DNA of 64,000 nucleotides from Pomphorhynchus laevis (GCA_012934845.2 WNNJ02002939.1:22362-86361); one strand, 5' to 3'; positions 37,671 through 50,460 are shown, numbered from the stretch's first letter. The notes: generated from the sequence alone by a model not told the origin. A program made the numbers and translations.

Positions 37671-37844
37671 TACTTTTATTATATTTTCTTTTTTTCTGCA
37701 GTGAACCAGCCAATTAAGCCATGCTTTTATGTGCTGTTGAAACATTAATAATAATAATAATTAATAACAGTTTTAATATCGTACTTTTAATATCGTAATT
37801 TTAATATCGTACATTTTAATATCGAGTTATAAGGTAAATTTTCT

Positions 37845-38525
37845 TGTCAAATATAATGAGCTAAACGAGTGCAACTAGGCTGATCAGCATGCCTATCCGG
37901 ACTTCTCAAAGCTCCGCAGACATCTCTAGACAAGGAAACGGCGACAGTATTTAAAGTTCCAGGTATGTACACAATTTCAAAAGTATATTCTGAAAGTTCC
38001 ATCTTCCATCGTTCAATTCTCTCATTCCTTATTTGACTTCGCCTTTGTTTATTGAATATAAACGCAACGATCGCTGATCGCTTATCACAGTAAATTTTTG
38101 CCGCACTAAATAATGTCTCCAATGTCTCAGGGCAAGTATTATGGCGGAGGCTTCCTTCTCAATAGATGACTGATGTATCGCTGTTTTATCTAACAACTTT
38201 GAGTAATATGCGATATGTTTATGATGCTGAGAAAGTACTGTTCTAACAAAATTATTCGATGCGTCAGTCTTGACAGTAAATGGAATAGAGAAATCAACTG
38301 TTCCAGGAATAGCGTCAATGATTTGTTGGCGAATAGATTCAAACGAATTTTTTGCCTCACATTCTATTGAAAATGTTTGTACTTCAACGAGAGGACGTAT
38401 TTTGAAAGAAAATTCCTTAATCCATTTAGAATAGTGTAAAAATAAGCCAATAACTCGTCGTAATTAATGTTTGCATATCGGCAATTGAAGAGATTTTAGA
38501 CATTTTACTCGTTCGGGATCAGGTA
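37845..38525 (-). mobile_element. Fossil Ty3/Gypsy-type pol fragment
   Basis: The minus strand shows the end of a reverse transcriptase and most of an RNase H domain of a Ty3/Gypsy LTR retrotransposon (motifs TVKTDASN, YYSKLL, IEKEASAII and VYIPGTLN). It is broken, with a few breaks, and is only a fragment: no gag, integrase or LTR is visible on either side. It lies between the 3' end of the CR1-like LINE and the 3' end of an L2-like LINE. Age is probably moderate, since the protein family is still plain. Confidence 0.8.
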
Positions 38526-38640
38526 TTTTTGATTTTTAAAAATTTGATAGGCAAGTAAGCTTATACTATTTGTTGCACTCTTTATCTTGTCTCTGTCTAA
38601 CGAAATATTGTATTTTCTTACGATTTAATAATAATTTATT

Positions 38641-41600
38641 TAACGTGGCAAATGCGTGCAAACTGCACGCTTAAATGACCACTAACAAAAAAATAACAGC
38701 AAAAGTCACAGATTAATTAGTTTATTGTTGAAATGGAATTGGATTTGGCGTTTGAAGCACGGCATTGATGTTGATTGGCGGTTTAGAATGGGCCGATGAT
38801 TCCACGAGAGAGGAACAGCCACAACGAAGAAGCGGAAGCCAAAAGAGGTAGAGTAGTTTGGGACATGTAAAAGAAGGGAATTACGGGAACGCAGAGCACA
38901 GTACAAGGACGAGATTTGTCGAGAAAACGAAGGTTGAGAAATGAAGGGGTATGAGAAGTTATAAGGCTAAAAGAAATGATAGGAAGACGAATTTGAACAC
39001 GACAATAAATGTTAGGCCAATCGAGAGAAACAAGATGTTGGGATGTATGATCAAAACGACGAAGACGGAGGAGAACTCGGACGGCTGCGTTTATGATGCG
39101 TTGTAAAGGAAGAAGAGTGGACTTAGGTGAGTTGGAACATATAATCAGACAGTAATCAAGTCTTGAGAAAATTAGAGAAGATGTGAGAGTCGTACAAGAA
39201 GGGAAATCGATCAATCTACGAATTTGACGGAGGTTGCGGAGAATCAAGGTAGATGAGCGTACTTTATCTCTAACGAAAGGTTTAAGTGAAAGTCGGTTGT
39301 CGAAATGGAAGCCTAGGAAAACGAGATTGTCAACGATAGGAAGAATTGTAGAATTTAATGATACGGAGGGAGGTTCTAAGCCGAGTCGTTGAGGTAGGAT
39401 GCACATAATTTTTGATTTATCAGGATTCAGAGAAAGGCGAAGGGAAGAAAGATGATTGGAAATTGAGACAAGACAGTCGGAAGCAGAAACACTAAGATCG
39501 TGAATACGATAAACAGGTGCATGAGCATAGATGATAATGTCATCAGCATATTGCATAACATGAAAGTTAAATGTATGAGAAATCGAAGACAAATCACCGA
39601 GAAGAAGAGAGAAAAGCATAGGGCCTAATACGGAGCCTTGTGGAACACCGGACGGGATGGACGAAGGATGAGAGAGAAGAGTTAGAATAGACGCGAAATG
39701 TACGGTTTGATAGATATGAAGAAAACCATGATACAGTGGGTAAAGAGAAGCCATAATCATGACGAAGGCGATGGAGAAGAATCGAGTGATCGATGATGTC
39801 AAAAGCAGACGATAGATCAAGAGAAACTATGACACTGCATAATTTATGATCGCGCGATATGAGTAAGTCGTTATAAACTTTAAGACAGGCAATTTCGGTA
39901 GAGTAATTTGAGCGAAAAGCGGCTTGGAATGGAGGAAATAAGTTGGTGGGGGGGAAGAGATATTTATTAACTTGCTTAAGAACGAGACGCTCGAGGAGTT
40001 TAGAGAGGGTTGGGAAAATTGAGATAGGACGGTACGAAAATGGTAGTGAGGAGTCGAGAGATTGCTTTTTGATGAGAGGACGAACAGTGGCGCATTTCCA
40101 GATGGAAGGAAATGTACGGCTACGGATGGACGAGTTGAACAATGTGGTTAGGAAGGGTAAGATAGAGGAGCAGATATTTTTAAGCAAGTGAGTGGGAATT
40201 GGGTCAGAAGGAGAGGTTTTATTAGGTAATGACAGCAGAACCGAAGAAACTTCATCAGACGAAACGGGAAGAAGATGGAATAGCTCTGGGAGGGAAGTAT
40301 TTAAAGAGAAGAGTGGGTACAAAGGTCTATGGGTAGTCGGGAAAGTAAATTAGATAGCTTAGTTTGTAGATAAGAAGAAAATTCATCAGGATTTATATTA
40401 CAAGGGGTAGATGATCGTGAAAGAATTGAGTTTAAGATTTTCCAATGAGATTTAGAGTTGGAAGATGACTCGAGTTGATTTCGCCAAAAGAGAGTACGTT
40501 TAGTACGTATAAGAATGAGATGTGAATGGCGTAGAGAAAAGTAGGAATCACGGAGATTTGGAGTGAGTGAGTTGGGATAACGTTTAAGAAAGCGATTATA
40601 CACACGAAAAGAGTGACGGAGTCGACGCTTAGAAAGACTACAGTCAGAATCGAACCAGGGAGCATGGCGCAAGCGCTGAGAACGTCGGAGTCGACTAGGC
40701 AGAAGGTTATTGAGGATCGACGTAAGTTCAGAATCAAACAGAATGCAGAGATCATCAGGAGAGAGATAGTTAAGAGGAAGTGAAAAGAGTGAAGAATTGA
40801 GTAAGGCTGTGCAGAGAATAGGGATATCGAGAAGTTTCCAGGGTCGACTTTGGTGTTGATAATGGTGGAGGCGGAAGAAGGAGGATGGGGATGAATAAGA
40901 GTAAGGAGTGACAAGGAAATGATCGGGCAAACCAGGATCAGTAATTGACAAGGAGGTATAGCTATTGAAGCAGTTAGGAACAGCAATGATATCGAGAGCA
41001 CCGCCGAGAATATAAGTTAGGCTTGTTGAAAGTAATTTATAGTTAAAATCAGAAAAAAGATTAGTTAAAGTGATAGAGTCAGAGTCAGCCGGGCGATCAA
41101 GACGAATGTTAAGGTTACCGAGGACAAATAAAGGAGTATAACACAATAAATAGTGAGAAAGAAGATGTTCAAGCTCGCTAAAGAACATACGTGAGGGGAC
41201 AGCTGAGCCTGGACGGTATGCAATCACATGTTCAAGAGGGAAGAAGTTGATGATCGGCATATTAGCAATTCGAAAGAAGTGCAACGGATGTTAGCATTAA
41301 TTTTAAGTAGAGACGTTAGGTGACGAGCAATGGCAACGATACGACCATGGTTAGAAGCAGTAGATGTTGAAGAGACAATTAGACGAGCTGATTCAACTAA
41401 AGAAAAACTAGAGCGGCATAGACGACGAATAGCAAGATCGTCAGAGTCAGAGTGCCAGGATTCGGTAATGCAGAGAATATCAATAGATAATTGATCGAAG
41501 ATATCAAGGAGCAGATCCGCTTTATAAATCATGGAGCGAGTGTTAAAAATACTAAAACGAAAAATATGTTTAGGAGCGAGATCGACTAGCAAAGAAGACT

Positions 41601-42180
41601 GGAGGAGAGAAGGGACGCCATCGGATTTTTGACCTCGTGCGTAGAACATTAAAATTTCCGTTGATTTTACGGATTTATAGAGATGACTCACCGTTTGTTT
41701 CACGCCAATGTTTTTCAATGCGAGCTAAATTGAGCTGGGCAATATCATAAGGAGAGCGGTCAGGAAAGATACGATAAGTAGATGGAGTGGTAAGAAGTTT
41801 AAAACGTTGGGTGAGTACCGAATAGGCATGTGAACTATGTCAGAAAACGATTTTTAGGAGTGGAGGTCTAAGATGATTGGATTTAGTGGATTTGTTTAAA
41901 CGAATAAAGGATACAGGAGCGATATTATTAAAGAGGGATTAGTTATTATCAGGAAGAATGGTTGCTAGGATAGACCTGAAAGCATATACATCATCATCGA
42001 GGCGAGATTGTAAAGATGCAGATTCGGAAAGCTTTAAGTTTGATATGATAATACAGCGATCGCGGGAAGGAAAACGATTTAGTGGAAGTGGTGGACGGAC
42101 GGAGATGATAGTAGTCGAGGCCGATGATAGAGGTGCTTGATGGAGAATTTATATTGGTTGGAGCAAGTGTGACAGGAGCG
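38641..42180 (-). mobile_element. L2-like LINE, family A, almost full length
   Basis: Read from 42180 down: the end of ORF1 (PDRSPYDIAQLNLARIEKH, about 41740), then ORF2 with endonuclease motifs FNTRSM, CITESWH, GNLNIRLDRP and GLPDHFL (41560-40920). The RT follows with SYRPISIFPTLSKLLE, VSLDLSSAFDIIDH, GVPQGSVLGPMLFSLL and MQYADDIIIY (40180-39530), then the C-terminal part. There are about three to five frameshifts; the D of GD(F/L)N is N here and S of SDH is P. The 3' end (38645-38682) is a hairpin, GTGGCAAATGCGTGC against GCACGCTTAAATGACCAC on the plus strand. The upstream side joins another L2 fragment at about 42180, suggesting insertion into it. Confidence 0.85.
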
Positions 42181-42950
42181 GGGTGTTGAATCGGTTGATC
42201 AGAGATTATAAACTTTAAGACAGGCGATATTAATAGAGTGATTAGAGCGAGAAGCAACTTGGAAGGAAGGGAACAAGTTGGAGGAAAATAGATATGCATT
42301 AGCTTGCTTGAGAACAAGTTGCTCAGGGAGTTTAGAGAGTGTTGGGAGAAGTGAGACAGGACGGTACGAAGATGGTAGTAAGGGGTCGTGATATTGCTTT
42401 TTGAGGATAGGGCTAACCGTGGCGCATTTCCATTTTGCAAGGAAATTTGCGGTTGTGGATGGACAAGTTGAACAATGTGGTTAAGAAGAGAGAGATGGAT
42501 GATCAGATATTTTTGAGCAAGTCGGTGGGAATTGTATCAGAAGGAGAGGATATATTAGGTAATGGCAGAAGAACCGAAGAAACATTATCAGTCGAAACGG
42601 GAAGGCTGAATAGTTCTGAGAGGGAAGTATTTAAAGAGAATAGAGGAAACAAGGGGCATATGGATAAAAATGAAAGTAAATTAGATAGTTTAGATTGTAG
42701 ATAAGAAGAAAATTGATCAGGATTTATATTACCAGGGGTAGATGATCGTGAAACAATTGAGTTAAATATTTTCCAATGTGATTTAGAGTTGGAAGATGAC
42801 TCGAGTTGATTTCGTTAAATGAGAGTACGTTTAGTACTCATAAGAATAATATGGGAAAAGTGGATAGAAAGATAGGAAGTCCTGAGATTTGTAGTGAGTG
42901 AGATTGTAGAAAAAAATTACAAAAAAAATGTTTTTTTTTGTAACATTTAC
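42181..42950 (-). mobile_element. L2-like LINE fragment, family A (endonuclease-RT linker and early RT)
   Basis: Minus-strand pieces match the 38.6-42.2 kb copy in the linker and early RT: NPDQFSSYLQSKLSNLLS (about 42710), LPLPNISSPSD and YRPVSLLPTLSKL (about 42350), breaking off at IACLKVYN near 42210. Numerous stops make it older. The abrupt end next to the fuller copy fits interruption by that copy. Confidence 0.75.
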
Positions 42951-43029
42951 TACTGATGATGATAGCAGTAGGCTATTGAAAATTCGAGATTAAATAAATA
43001 TTTTCTTCACTCTCTCCACTAATAAAGAA

Positions 43030-43180
43030 ATTATTATTGTTGTTGTATGAATCTCATATCTTCTCTCCTTTTCTTAAAACTTGATTACTGTCTTAGTATA
43101 TTTTCCAACCCACATATATCTACCCTTCTTCCCTTACAACGCATGGTCAACGCAGCCGTCCGATTTGCAATTTGTGAATG
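43030..43180 (+). mobile_element. Short L2-like LINE fragment on the plus strand
   Basis: AAACTTGATTACTGTCTTAG (about 43076), then TTACAACGCATGGTCAACGC, reads in the plus direction as LDYCLS...LPLQRMVNAAVR, matching the RT C-terminal region of family A. It is the only family A piece on this strand, so it is a separate insertion or was inverted. Confidence 0.65.
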
Positions 43181-44364
43181 TTTTTCGAGTTACATTATTA
43201 GTTAACTTTCTTAATTACGACTATTTCCATGATTTGGAGGATTACATTCCAAAAATATTCTGTTAATTTAAAATATTTTTTATAAAACCAATGCTGTCAA
43301 AACTTCGTCTACAAATTCAGCATTCACATAATAATTCAAATTATTTATTAAATTAATGTTATTTCTTTTCTTTGAGTAAAGGTTCTGATTTATTGACTGA
43401 AGTTTTCTAGAGTTCAGTCAATAAATCACAACTCATAACTATTAATTCTATATATATTCAAAAGTTTATTTGTATTAATTGAATGTCTGCTTGTGTGTTT
43501 GGGATTCGTTGCATATGAATTCCTCGCCTTTAAATCCTAAGCATGAATTCTATTTACAAATAGAATTATTCATTAAGAATTGTTTTCCTTATGATGACCG
43601 CAGTAGTGGTTAAAAATTTGAAAACAAAAATTATTTGACTCGTCTCGATCTTTCTACTATTTTAAAATGGAGTCTACTTACACAATCATTACAAATAAAA
43701 CGTTAGTTTTCTTCCGTGACAAATGCTTAATAAAATGAATGCCGTCAGGACTTTGTCAATGAATTCAGGATGCGCACAAGTTCATCTGTCTATTCCTCGT
43801 TTCTCGTACTCACTCTTTAGAAGCAGTGGGTCTATACTCTGAGGTACATAAATCCTGATCGTATGGCTGCTAATTCAATTCAATTTTGAATGTAGTAGTC
43901 TACGAACTACAAAACTCAAGATGATTATCTTTGGAGTGTGATATCGTTAATTGTCTATTAATTTACGGCCCCCATTAGAATAACCCGATAGCTTAAGGGA
44001 TTTTAATGCGTTAATATTAGAATCTATGTAGAGCATTAAATGAATTAATAGATACTAAAATTCGAAATAATAGAGCGTTGAAATTAATACATACTAAAAT
44101 TCGAAATAATAGAGCGTTGAAATCAATAATGAGGAGGTGAATTAAATCCGAATACAAATATTTTAATGCCGGTTAGTCTAACTATAAGCAGATATTGAGT
44201 TTTTAGTAGAACTTGACTAAAATATAATAAAAATTAGTAAAAATAATATTTCGCAAATAGAATTAAAAAATCCTCTATTCATTTCAGATTTAGCCATTGT
44301 TAGAATAAACATCTTGACTCCAGCTTCCATTTTCAGGAAATATGTGAGTGTTCACAATATATTA
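43181..44364. other. AT-rich spacer with a short tandem repeat
   Basis: No gene is seen. About 44039-44125 holds two copies of a 42-bp unit around ATACTAAAATTCGAAATAAT followed by AGAGCGTTGAAAT. An element-like run TTTATTGACTGAAGTTTTC near 43390 is followed by its rough inverse. Confidence 0.45.
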
Positions 44365-46538
44365 GTGTCAAATGCACGCCAGTGCACGCTTTAAGCCCAC
44401 GCAGAAGAAATAGAATAAACAAGAATAATAGAATGTAAATGAAAATGTTGATAAAATTAAAGAAAGTATATTAAACATAAGAGATATGAGTGAAATTTGG
44501 AAAGGCGTCGGGGGGATGTTGAGTGGTTTTGTTAAAGAGGTATGACGAATTACGAGTTGGATAGGATGTTGATAGAATGTAATTTTTGATTTATTGTGGA
44601 GGAGAAGCCGTAGTGCAGGAAAGTAGACGTTTGAAAAGTGGAAGTGACAAGGAATAACGAACGTAAGCTGGCAAATAATTTCAGACAGGTGGATCAGCGA
44701 TAAGAAAAGTTCGGAGACCGTAGTTGGTTGAATACGGAGAGACGTGGATAAGTAGAAAATTACTTGATTGCAGAGTCAAGAGGGCAGAACGCGAATCATC
44801 AAGATACTGGCTTAATACTGGCTTAAGTATCGAGGGCGTGGATACATAGATGATGCGCATGAGAGTAGATGAGGAAATCATCGGCATACTACATCCGATA
44901 AAAGTTATGGTCACGAGTTATATTAGACAAGTCACCGATAAGAATGGACAAAATAAGAGGAATTGAAACGGAGCCTTGTTGAACACCGTGCGAGATGAAA
45001 GAATATATATATCAAGATGAGTTTGAGTGGACATAAAATGAGCGTTTGAAGAGATAAGATGTACACCAGACTACAGTAGGAACTGAGAAATCATAGTCGT
45101 GACGAAGCTGAGATAGTAGAACAGAATGATCAACAATACCAAAAGCAGAAGACAGGTCAAGAGAGGTTACAAAACTACATAGTTTCATATTGCGGACTTG
45201 AAGCAGATCATTAAAAACTTTTAGACAAACAAGTTCAATCGAGTGATTAGAACGGAAGGCAGATTGAAAAGGGAGTATAAATTTGAGGAAACAAGATATG
45301 GATTGACTTGATATAACACAAGACGTTCAATGAGTAGAGATAACGTCGGAAGAAGAGAAATCGTGCGGTATGAAGGTAGAAGTAGAGGAACTGGGGACGA
45401 TTTCTTTAGAAAGGGACGTACGATGATTGCTTTTCAGTTCTCCAAAAAAATGCAGCTACGAATAAAACAATTTTTAAGGGTATTAAGGAACGGTGATATG
45501 ATGAAATGAATACATTCATGTACATAAGTAGAAATAGTGTTGGCAGGCGAAGAGATATTGGGCATATGGAGATAAGAACCTTAGATACTTAACTAGAAGT
45601 AACAGGAAAAAGAAGGAATAGCTCAGGAAGAAATTTGCATGATGAGCAAGACGAGGATTGATGATTTACATGGATAGAGAAAATGATCGTAGTGATGTTT
45701 GACTAAAAATAAGAGGATAACTTGTAGGGATCGATAGTATGAACATAAAAATTGCAAGCAAAAAGAGAATTAAAGATTCTCCAAGTATACTTTTGATCAG
45801 ACGATGATGCGATCTTGTTTTGCCAATAAAAAGTTTACATTTATCACGTACAAGAGAGTGATGGGACCGTTAAAGATTTAAGTAATGAGCACGATGACTA
45901 TTTATAAAAGTGTGACCACGTTTGAGAAAACGAAGAGAAACAAAAAGAATGAAGTATATTGAGCTTAAAATTTTACAGTCAGAGTCGAGCCATAGTGCAC
46001 ACTAGGAGCGTTTAGGAAATCATGACTGGCGAGATAAAATATAGTCGAGAATGTTAGAGAGATCATTTGTGAAAATTATGGATATACTATCAGTTGTCAA
46101 AAAGGTTGCAGAATTCCACAAGAGAGGAGATTCAATGATAAAAAACGCAAGAGACTAAGGTCGATGAACGGTTGACTTAAAATAGGAGAGGTGCGAACAT
46201 GAGTTAACTAGATAGTTACATTAAAAGTGATGAAAAATGACCTAAAAACCAGGATCTGAGATTGTAGAAGTGTATGCAATGAGACAGTTGGGAAAAGCGA
46301 AAATATCAATAGCGCTACCAAAAATATGGATGTGGAGGTTTGTTAGTAAATGGAGGCTAAAGTCGGGCAGAATACTCACAAGTTTTGGGGAATCATCATC
46401 CAAAGGGCGATCTAGATGGATGTTGAAATCACCAAGGGCAATTAAAGGTAAAAAATTAAGTGAACGGTTTGATAGTATATCGGCTAGTTCATTGGAAAAT
46501 AGACAAGACGGTGGAGATGAACAAAGATTTATTTTAAC
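44365..46538 (-). mobile_element. Old, heavily decayed L2-like LINE
   Basis: The 3' hairpin is kept at 44365-44400 (GTGTCAAATGCACGCC and GTGCACGCTTTAAG). Upstream on the minus strand are RT traces (about 44900-45500) and an endonuclease block with IALGDFNIHLDRP (about 46420) and ISDPGF. Dozens of lesions make it the oldest copy of the group. Its endonuclease frame is cut at 46538 by the 3' end of the next LINE, which therefore inserted later. Confidence 0.75.
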
Positions 46539-49500
46539 GTGGCAAATGCGTGCCAGCGCACGCTTACATGACCACAACAAAATAAAAATGTAAATCATGT
46601 GTCGAGAAGTTGTGAACGGATCAGGTGTTTGAATGTGATAAAGGAGGGAGCGCGGCGGACGTCGAGAGGGAGTTGATTCCAGGCGAGTAAGGCGGCGACG
46701 AAGAAGGATCTGAGACCATAGTTGTTGGAGTAATTAGGAATGTGGAGTAAGGGGGTATGACGGGAACGCAACAATAGAGAGGTGGGGCGAGTGTCGTCTA
46801 AGAAAGGAGGGTTGATGAACGATGGGGAGTCGACAGTAATGAGACGAAAAGTTACGAGAAGAAGGCGGAGTTTGATGCGGATGTGGATGGTGGGCCAGGA
46901 GAGTTGGGCAAGATATGTGGATATGTGGTCAAAGCGACGGAGACGAAAGAGCACTCGAACGGCGGAGTTGATTATGCGTTGTAGGGGTAGGATGATGGAT
47001 TGTGGAGAATTGGCGAAAAGGCTAAGGCAGTAATTGATTTTATGGAAAAAAAGCGATGAAAGAATATACATACAAGAACGGAAGTCGATAAGATAGCGGA
47101 TACGGCGGATGTCACGGAGAATTAAGTTAGACGAGCGAACCTTGTCACGGACAAAGGGTTTAAGGGAAAGGTGATCATCGAAATGAAAACCTAGGAAAGT
47201 GGGATTGTGTACTATGGGCATGATCGATGAGGCAAAAGATACAGTGGGAGAAGATATGTTTGGTTTACAGGGGAGGATCCACATTTTTTAGACTTGTCGG
47301 GGTTTTGAACGAGATGGAGATTGGAGAGACGTTTGTAGATAGAAGAAAGACAGTTGGATGTAGAAATGCCGATATCGTGTATGCGATGTGTGGGTGCATG
47401 AGCATAGATGATGATGTCATCGGAATATTGCATGACGTTAAAGGTAAATGTTTGATTAACGTAGAGAGATCGCCAATCAGAAGAGAGAAAAGCAGGGGAC
47501 CTAGGACTGAACCTTGTGGGACCCCGCAAAAGATAGGAAGGGGAGAGGAGGATGATGAATTAGAACTGACGCGAAACGAACGGTCGAATAGATATGAGGC
47601 AAACCATGCTACGGAGGAAGAATAAAAGCCGAATCATAACGAAGGCGAGAAAGGAGGACAGAGTGGTCGACAATGTCGAAGGCGGAGGAGAGGTCGAGGG
47701 AGATGAGAACACTTTATAGAGCCTTATCTCGAGAAATGAGTAAGTCGTTGTAAAATTTCATGCAGGCGATTTCTGTGGAAAGCAGGTTACAGATTGGATG
47801 ACGAGAGAAAAGCGTTGACCTGTATTAAGATGAGGCGTTCTATTAGCTTATAAAGAGTAGGGAGTAGTGAAATGGTGCGATAGCTAGAAGGAAGGGTAAG
47901 GTCGAGCAATTGTTTCTTTAGAAGGGGACGAACGATTGCGGATTTCCAATGTAAAGGGAAAATGCGATTGTGGATGGACGAGTTAAACAAGGTTGTGAGA
48001 AAAGGGGATATCGATGAACATATGGATTTGAGTATGTTGATAGGCGGGGGATCGGCAGGTATAGTTTTGCTGGGCAAGGACATGATAACTGATGATACTT
48101 CGGAAGGTGAGACAGGGAGAAGATAAAAGAGTTCCGGGATAATGAGGCTAGGCGGCGCAGAGTGGGGTAGAATGCAGACCGGGGTGTGAGAGAGCAACGT
48201 GGATACTTTGGTCTGGAGAAATTACGAATAATCATGGGGATTGATGTTGCACGGCGGAGGGGAGCGAGCCAGGATTGAGTTAAAAGTATGCCAGAGAGTC
48301 TTAGAGTTGAATAAAGTGATGATTTTATGTTACCAGAAGGAGTTGCATTTGGTACGTAGTATGTGGAGATGAGACCGCCGATGAGCAAGATAGGTATCAC
48401 GGAAAGACAGAGTGATCGAGCGGAAATCACGTCTGAGAGAGCGGTGATATACTCTCAAAGCATGACGAAGTGGACGCTTTGAGAGTAGGCACTGGATGTC
48501 AAACCATGGGGCACGGTGCAAGCGACGTTGTGGGTGAGGCTTGAAGGGCAAGAGAAGATCGAGAATGGATGTGAGTTCATAGTCGAAAAGAAAGGCGATA
48601 TAGTGAGGAGAGGAATATGTTATTGTTGTATAGAATAGAGATGATTTGAGTAAGGCAGAGCGGAGAAGGGAGAGGTCAAGATTTCTTTAATAGCGACGTA
48701 GGATTGTAGGTGTTTGAAGAAGGGTGTGGTTGTGAGTGAGATCAAGTGTGACGAGAAAGTGATCGGATAGACCAGGATCGAAAATTGAAAAGTGAGGTGT
48801 AGGCGGCAAAATGATCGGGGACAGCGATGATGTCGAGTGCCCCCCCCAAGGATATGTGTGGGGGCAGTTGAGATGGATTTGTAGTTATAGTTGGATAGAA
48901 TGTTGAGGAACTGGATTGACTTGGTGGAAGAGGGGCGGTCGAGGCGGATGTTGAAGTCGCCAAGAACGATTGAAGGGATTGAGGACAAAGAACAGTGGGA
49001 CAGAAGGTCAGCGAGTTCGGTAAAAAATAAGGATGTAGGAGCTGATGAACCAGGACGGTACACAATGGCGAGATCTAGAGTGATCAGGTTAGAAGAACGA
49101 CAAGTGAGCAGTTCAAAATAGCAAGGACTGAAAGGGGAAGTGATTTTGCGAAGAGACGCGGGGTGACGGGCGAATGCGACAATGCCGCCATGATTAGAGA
49201 ATTTAGAAGGGGATTTGCTAAGGGGGCGAGCGGATTCGACTAGTGAGCAACCGGCAGAGAGCAAACGGCGGATGGAGAGGTCGTCAGAATCGGAGTGCCA
49301 GGATTCGGTGAGGCAAAAGAGATCGATATATTGCTTAGTGAATAGGTTGAGGATGAGGTTGGATTTATTGAAAATAGATCTAGTGTTGAGGAGGTCGAGG
49401 CGGAAACCGTGTGTGGTGGTGATAGAGGCTAGAGGAGAAGACACATAGGGGAGATGGAGCGCCATCGAATTTTCGGGCTGGTGTGGACAACTTGAAAATT

Positions 49501-49660
49501 TCCGTTGATGCTTCGGATCGAGAGAGATGTCTCGCCGTTTTCCTCGCGACGGCGTTTTTCGACGCGGGCGACTGTCGGTTTTATGCTTTTTGTATTTTTG
49601 ATATTTTCGCTATTTTTATCACCCAATGCTGAGAAGCAAAGAGGTGTAAATAAATCTCTC
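46539..49660 (-). mobile_element. L2-like LINE, family A, nearly full ORF2
   Basis: From 49660 downward: the end of ORF1 (RRREENGETSLSIRSINGNF, about 49550), then endonuclease motifs LLNTRSI, CLTESWH, HGGIVAFARH, AIVYRPGSS and VLGDFNIRLDRP (49400-48950). The RT follows with LLPTLYKLIERLIL, a GDLSTxNQ-like block and MQYSDDIIIYAH (about 47430), then the C-terminal region with YCLSLFAN and LPLQRIINSAVRVL. The catalytic box is YSDD instead of YADD. About four frameshifts are visible, one at the run of Cs near 48841. The 3' hairpin is at 46539-46575. It is inserted into the older LINE at 46538. Confidence 0.85.
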
Positions 49661-49800
49661 TCATTAATATTATTTTATATTATTATAAATAATAAATAAG
49701 ATAAGATAATAATAATTATTAATTATTAATTATTAATTATTATTATTAATTATATTTTTTATTTTTTATTTATTTTTTATTAAAAAACGTCGACCGCACA
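49661..49800. repeat. AT-rich simple repeat
   Basis: Repeats of TAATAATTATTAATTATTAA and similar separate the LINE 5' end from the Penelope-type fragment. No coding content. Confidence 0.8.
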
Positions 49801-50460
49801 GCTAGATATGAAACACGTTAAATCAGCGTTCATCAATAATACTTTAAAGAGACGATTGTCGAAGTTAACTTCAAAGTTTAAGAACAGTATAAAAGTGTAC
49901 TACAAAACTGGTGCGAGACTTAGTGGCATTTTTAAAAGGAAACCAGTTGCAGCATCACAATGTGTAATTTATACCATTCCGTGTTCAGATTGTGAGAAGA
50001 CCTATGTTGGACAAACTAAACAAGGTTTAAAAAAGAGAACGTACCAACATAAGTACAACCTGAAGAAAAGTGATACATCTTCAGCAATATTCAATCATGT
50101 TATTGAGACCGGCCACAACATTGATTTTGAAAGCACATATATTCTACATAAAGAAAAACAGTTAGGACGTAGGCTCGTTTTGGAATCATTGTACATTTCC
50201 ATCTTTCCTACAATGGAACGAAATAAATCCAACTGGTCCTTAAAATTCCCTCCACAAGACGTACAAAAAGATGTAAACTATAAACTTGCTAAACATCGTG
50301 ATAAGGTTGCCAAAATGAAATCAGCTATTGCCGATGGGGCTATAACTTAGTTACATTATTTTTAATGGAATTTTCTTTTTGTGTAATATTTTTTCTTCTA
50401 TTTTTAGATTGAAAAGGACTGCTAAGTACAGTCGAAATATCAAATAAATAAAGTTCTTTT
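49801..50460 (+). mobile_element. Penelope-like element fragment with GIY-YIG endonuclease
   Basis: The ORF at 49808-50350 (180 codons) contains the GIY-YIG domain typical of the C-terminus of Penelope-like retroelements: VIYTIPCSDCEKTYVGQTKQ, KKRTYQHKYN, then AIFNHVIETGHNIDFE and RRLVLESLYI. The reverse transcriptase is missing, so the copy is 5'-truncated. Just downstream (about 50410-50440) ACTGCTAAGTACAGTCGAAA forms a small stem followed by CGAAATAT, like the terminal segments of such elements. The open frame suggests a young fragment. Confidence 0.85.

Larger units (their letters stand above)
33614..37765 (+). mobile_element. Nearly intact CR1-like LINE
   Basis: The element has two ORFs: ORF1 (33614-34801) and ORF2 with AP endonuclease then reverse transcriptase (34681-37670), followed by a short 3' UTR ending in (TAA)n at about 37748-37765. 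All catalytic motifs are present. The only break I see is a one-base frameshift between the two ORF2 domains near 35952. It is the youngest-looking element in the window and the only near-full LINE on the plus strand. It groups with the CR1/L2/Jockey super-group; I am unsure of finer clade. Confidence 0.9.

Noticed and set aside
45200-49470. Plus-strand ORFs inside the LINEs, such as those at 46270-46593 and 47227-47625
   Set aside because: They are antisense shadows of LINE endonuclease and RT frames.
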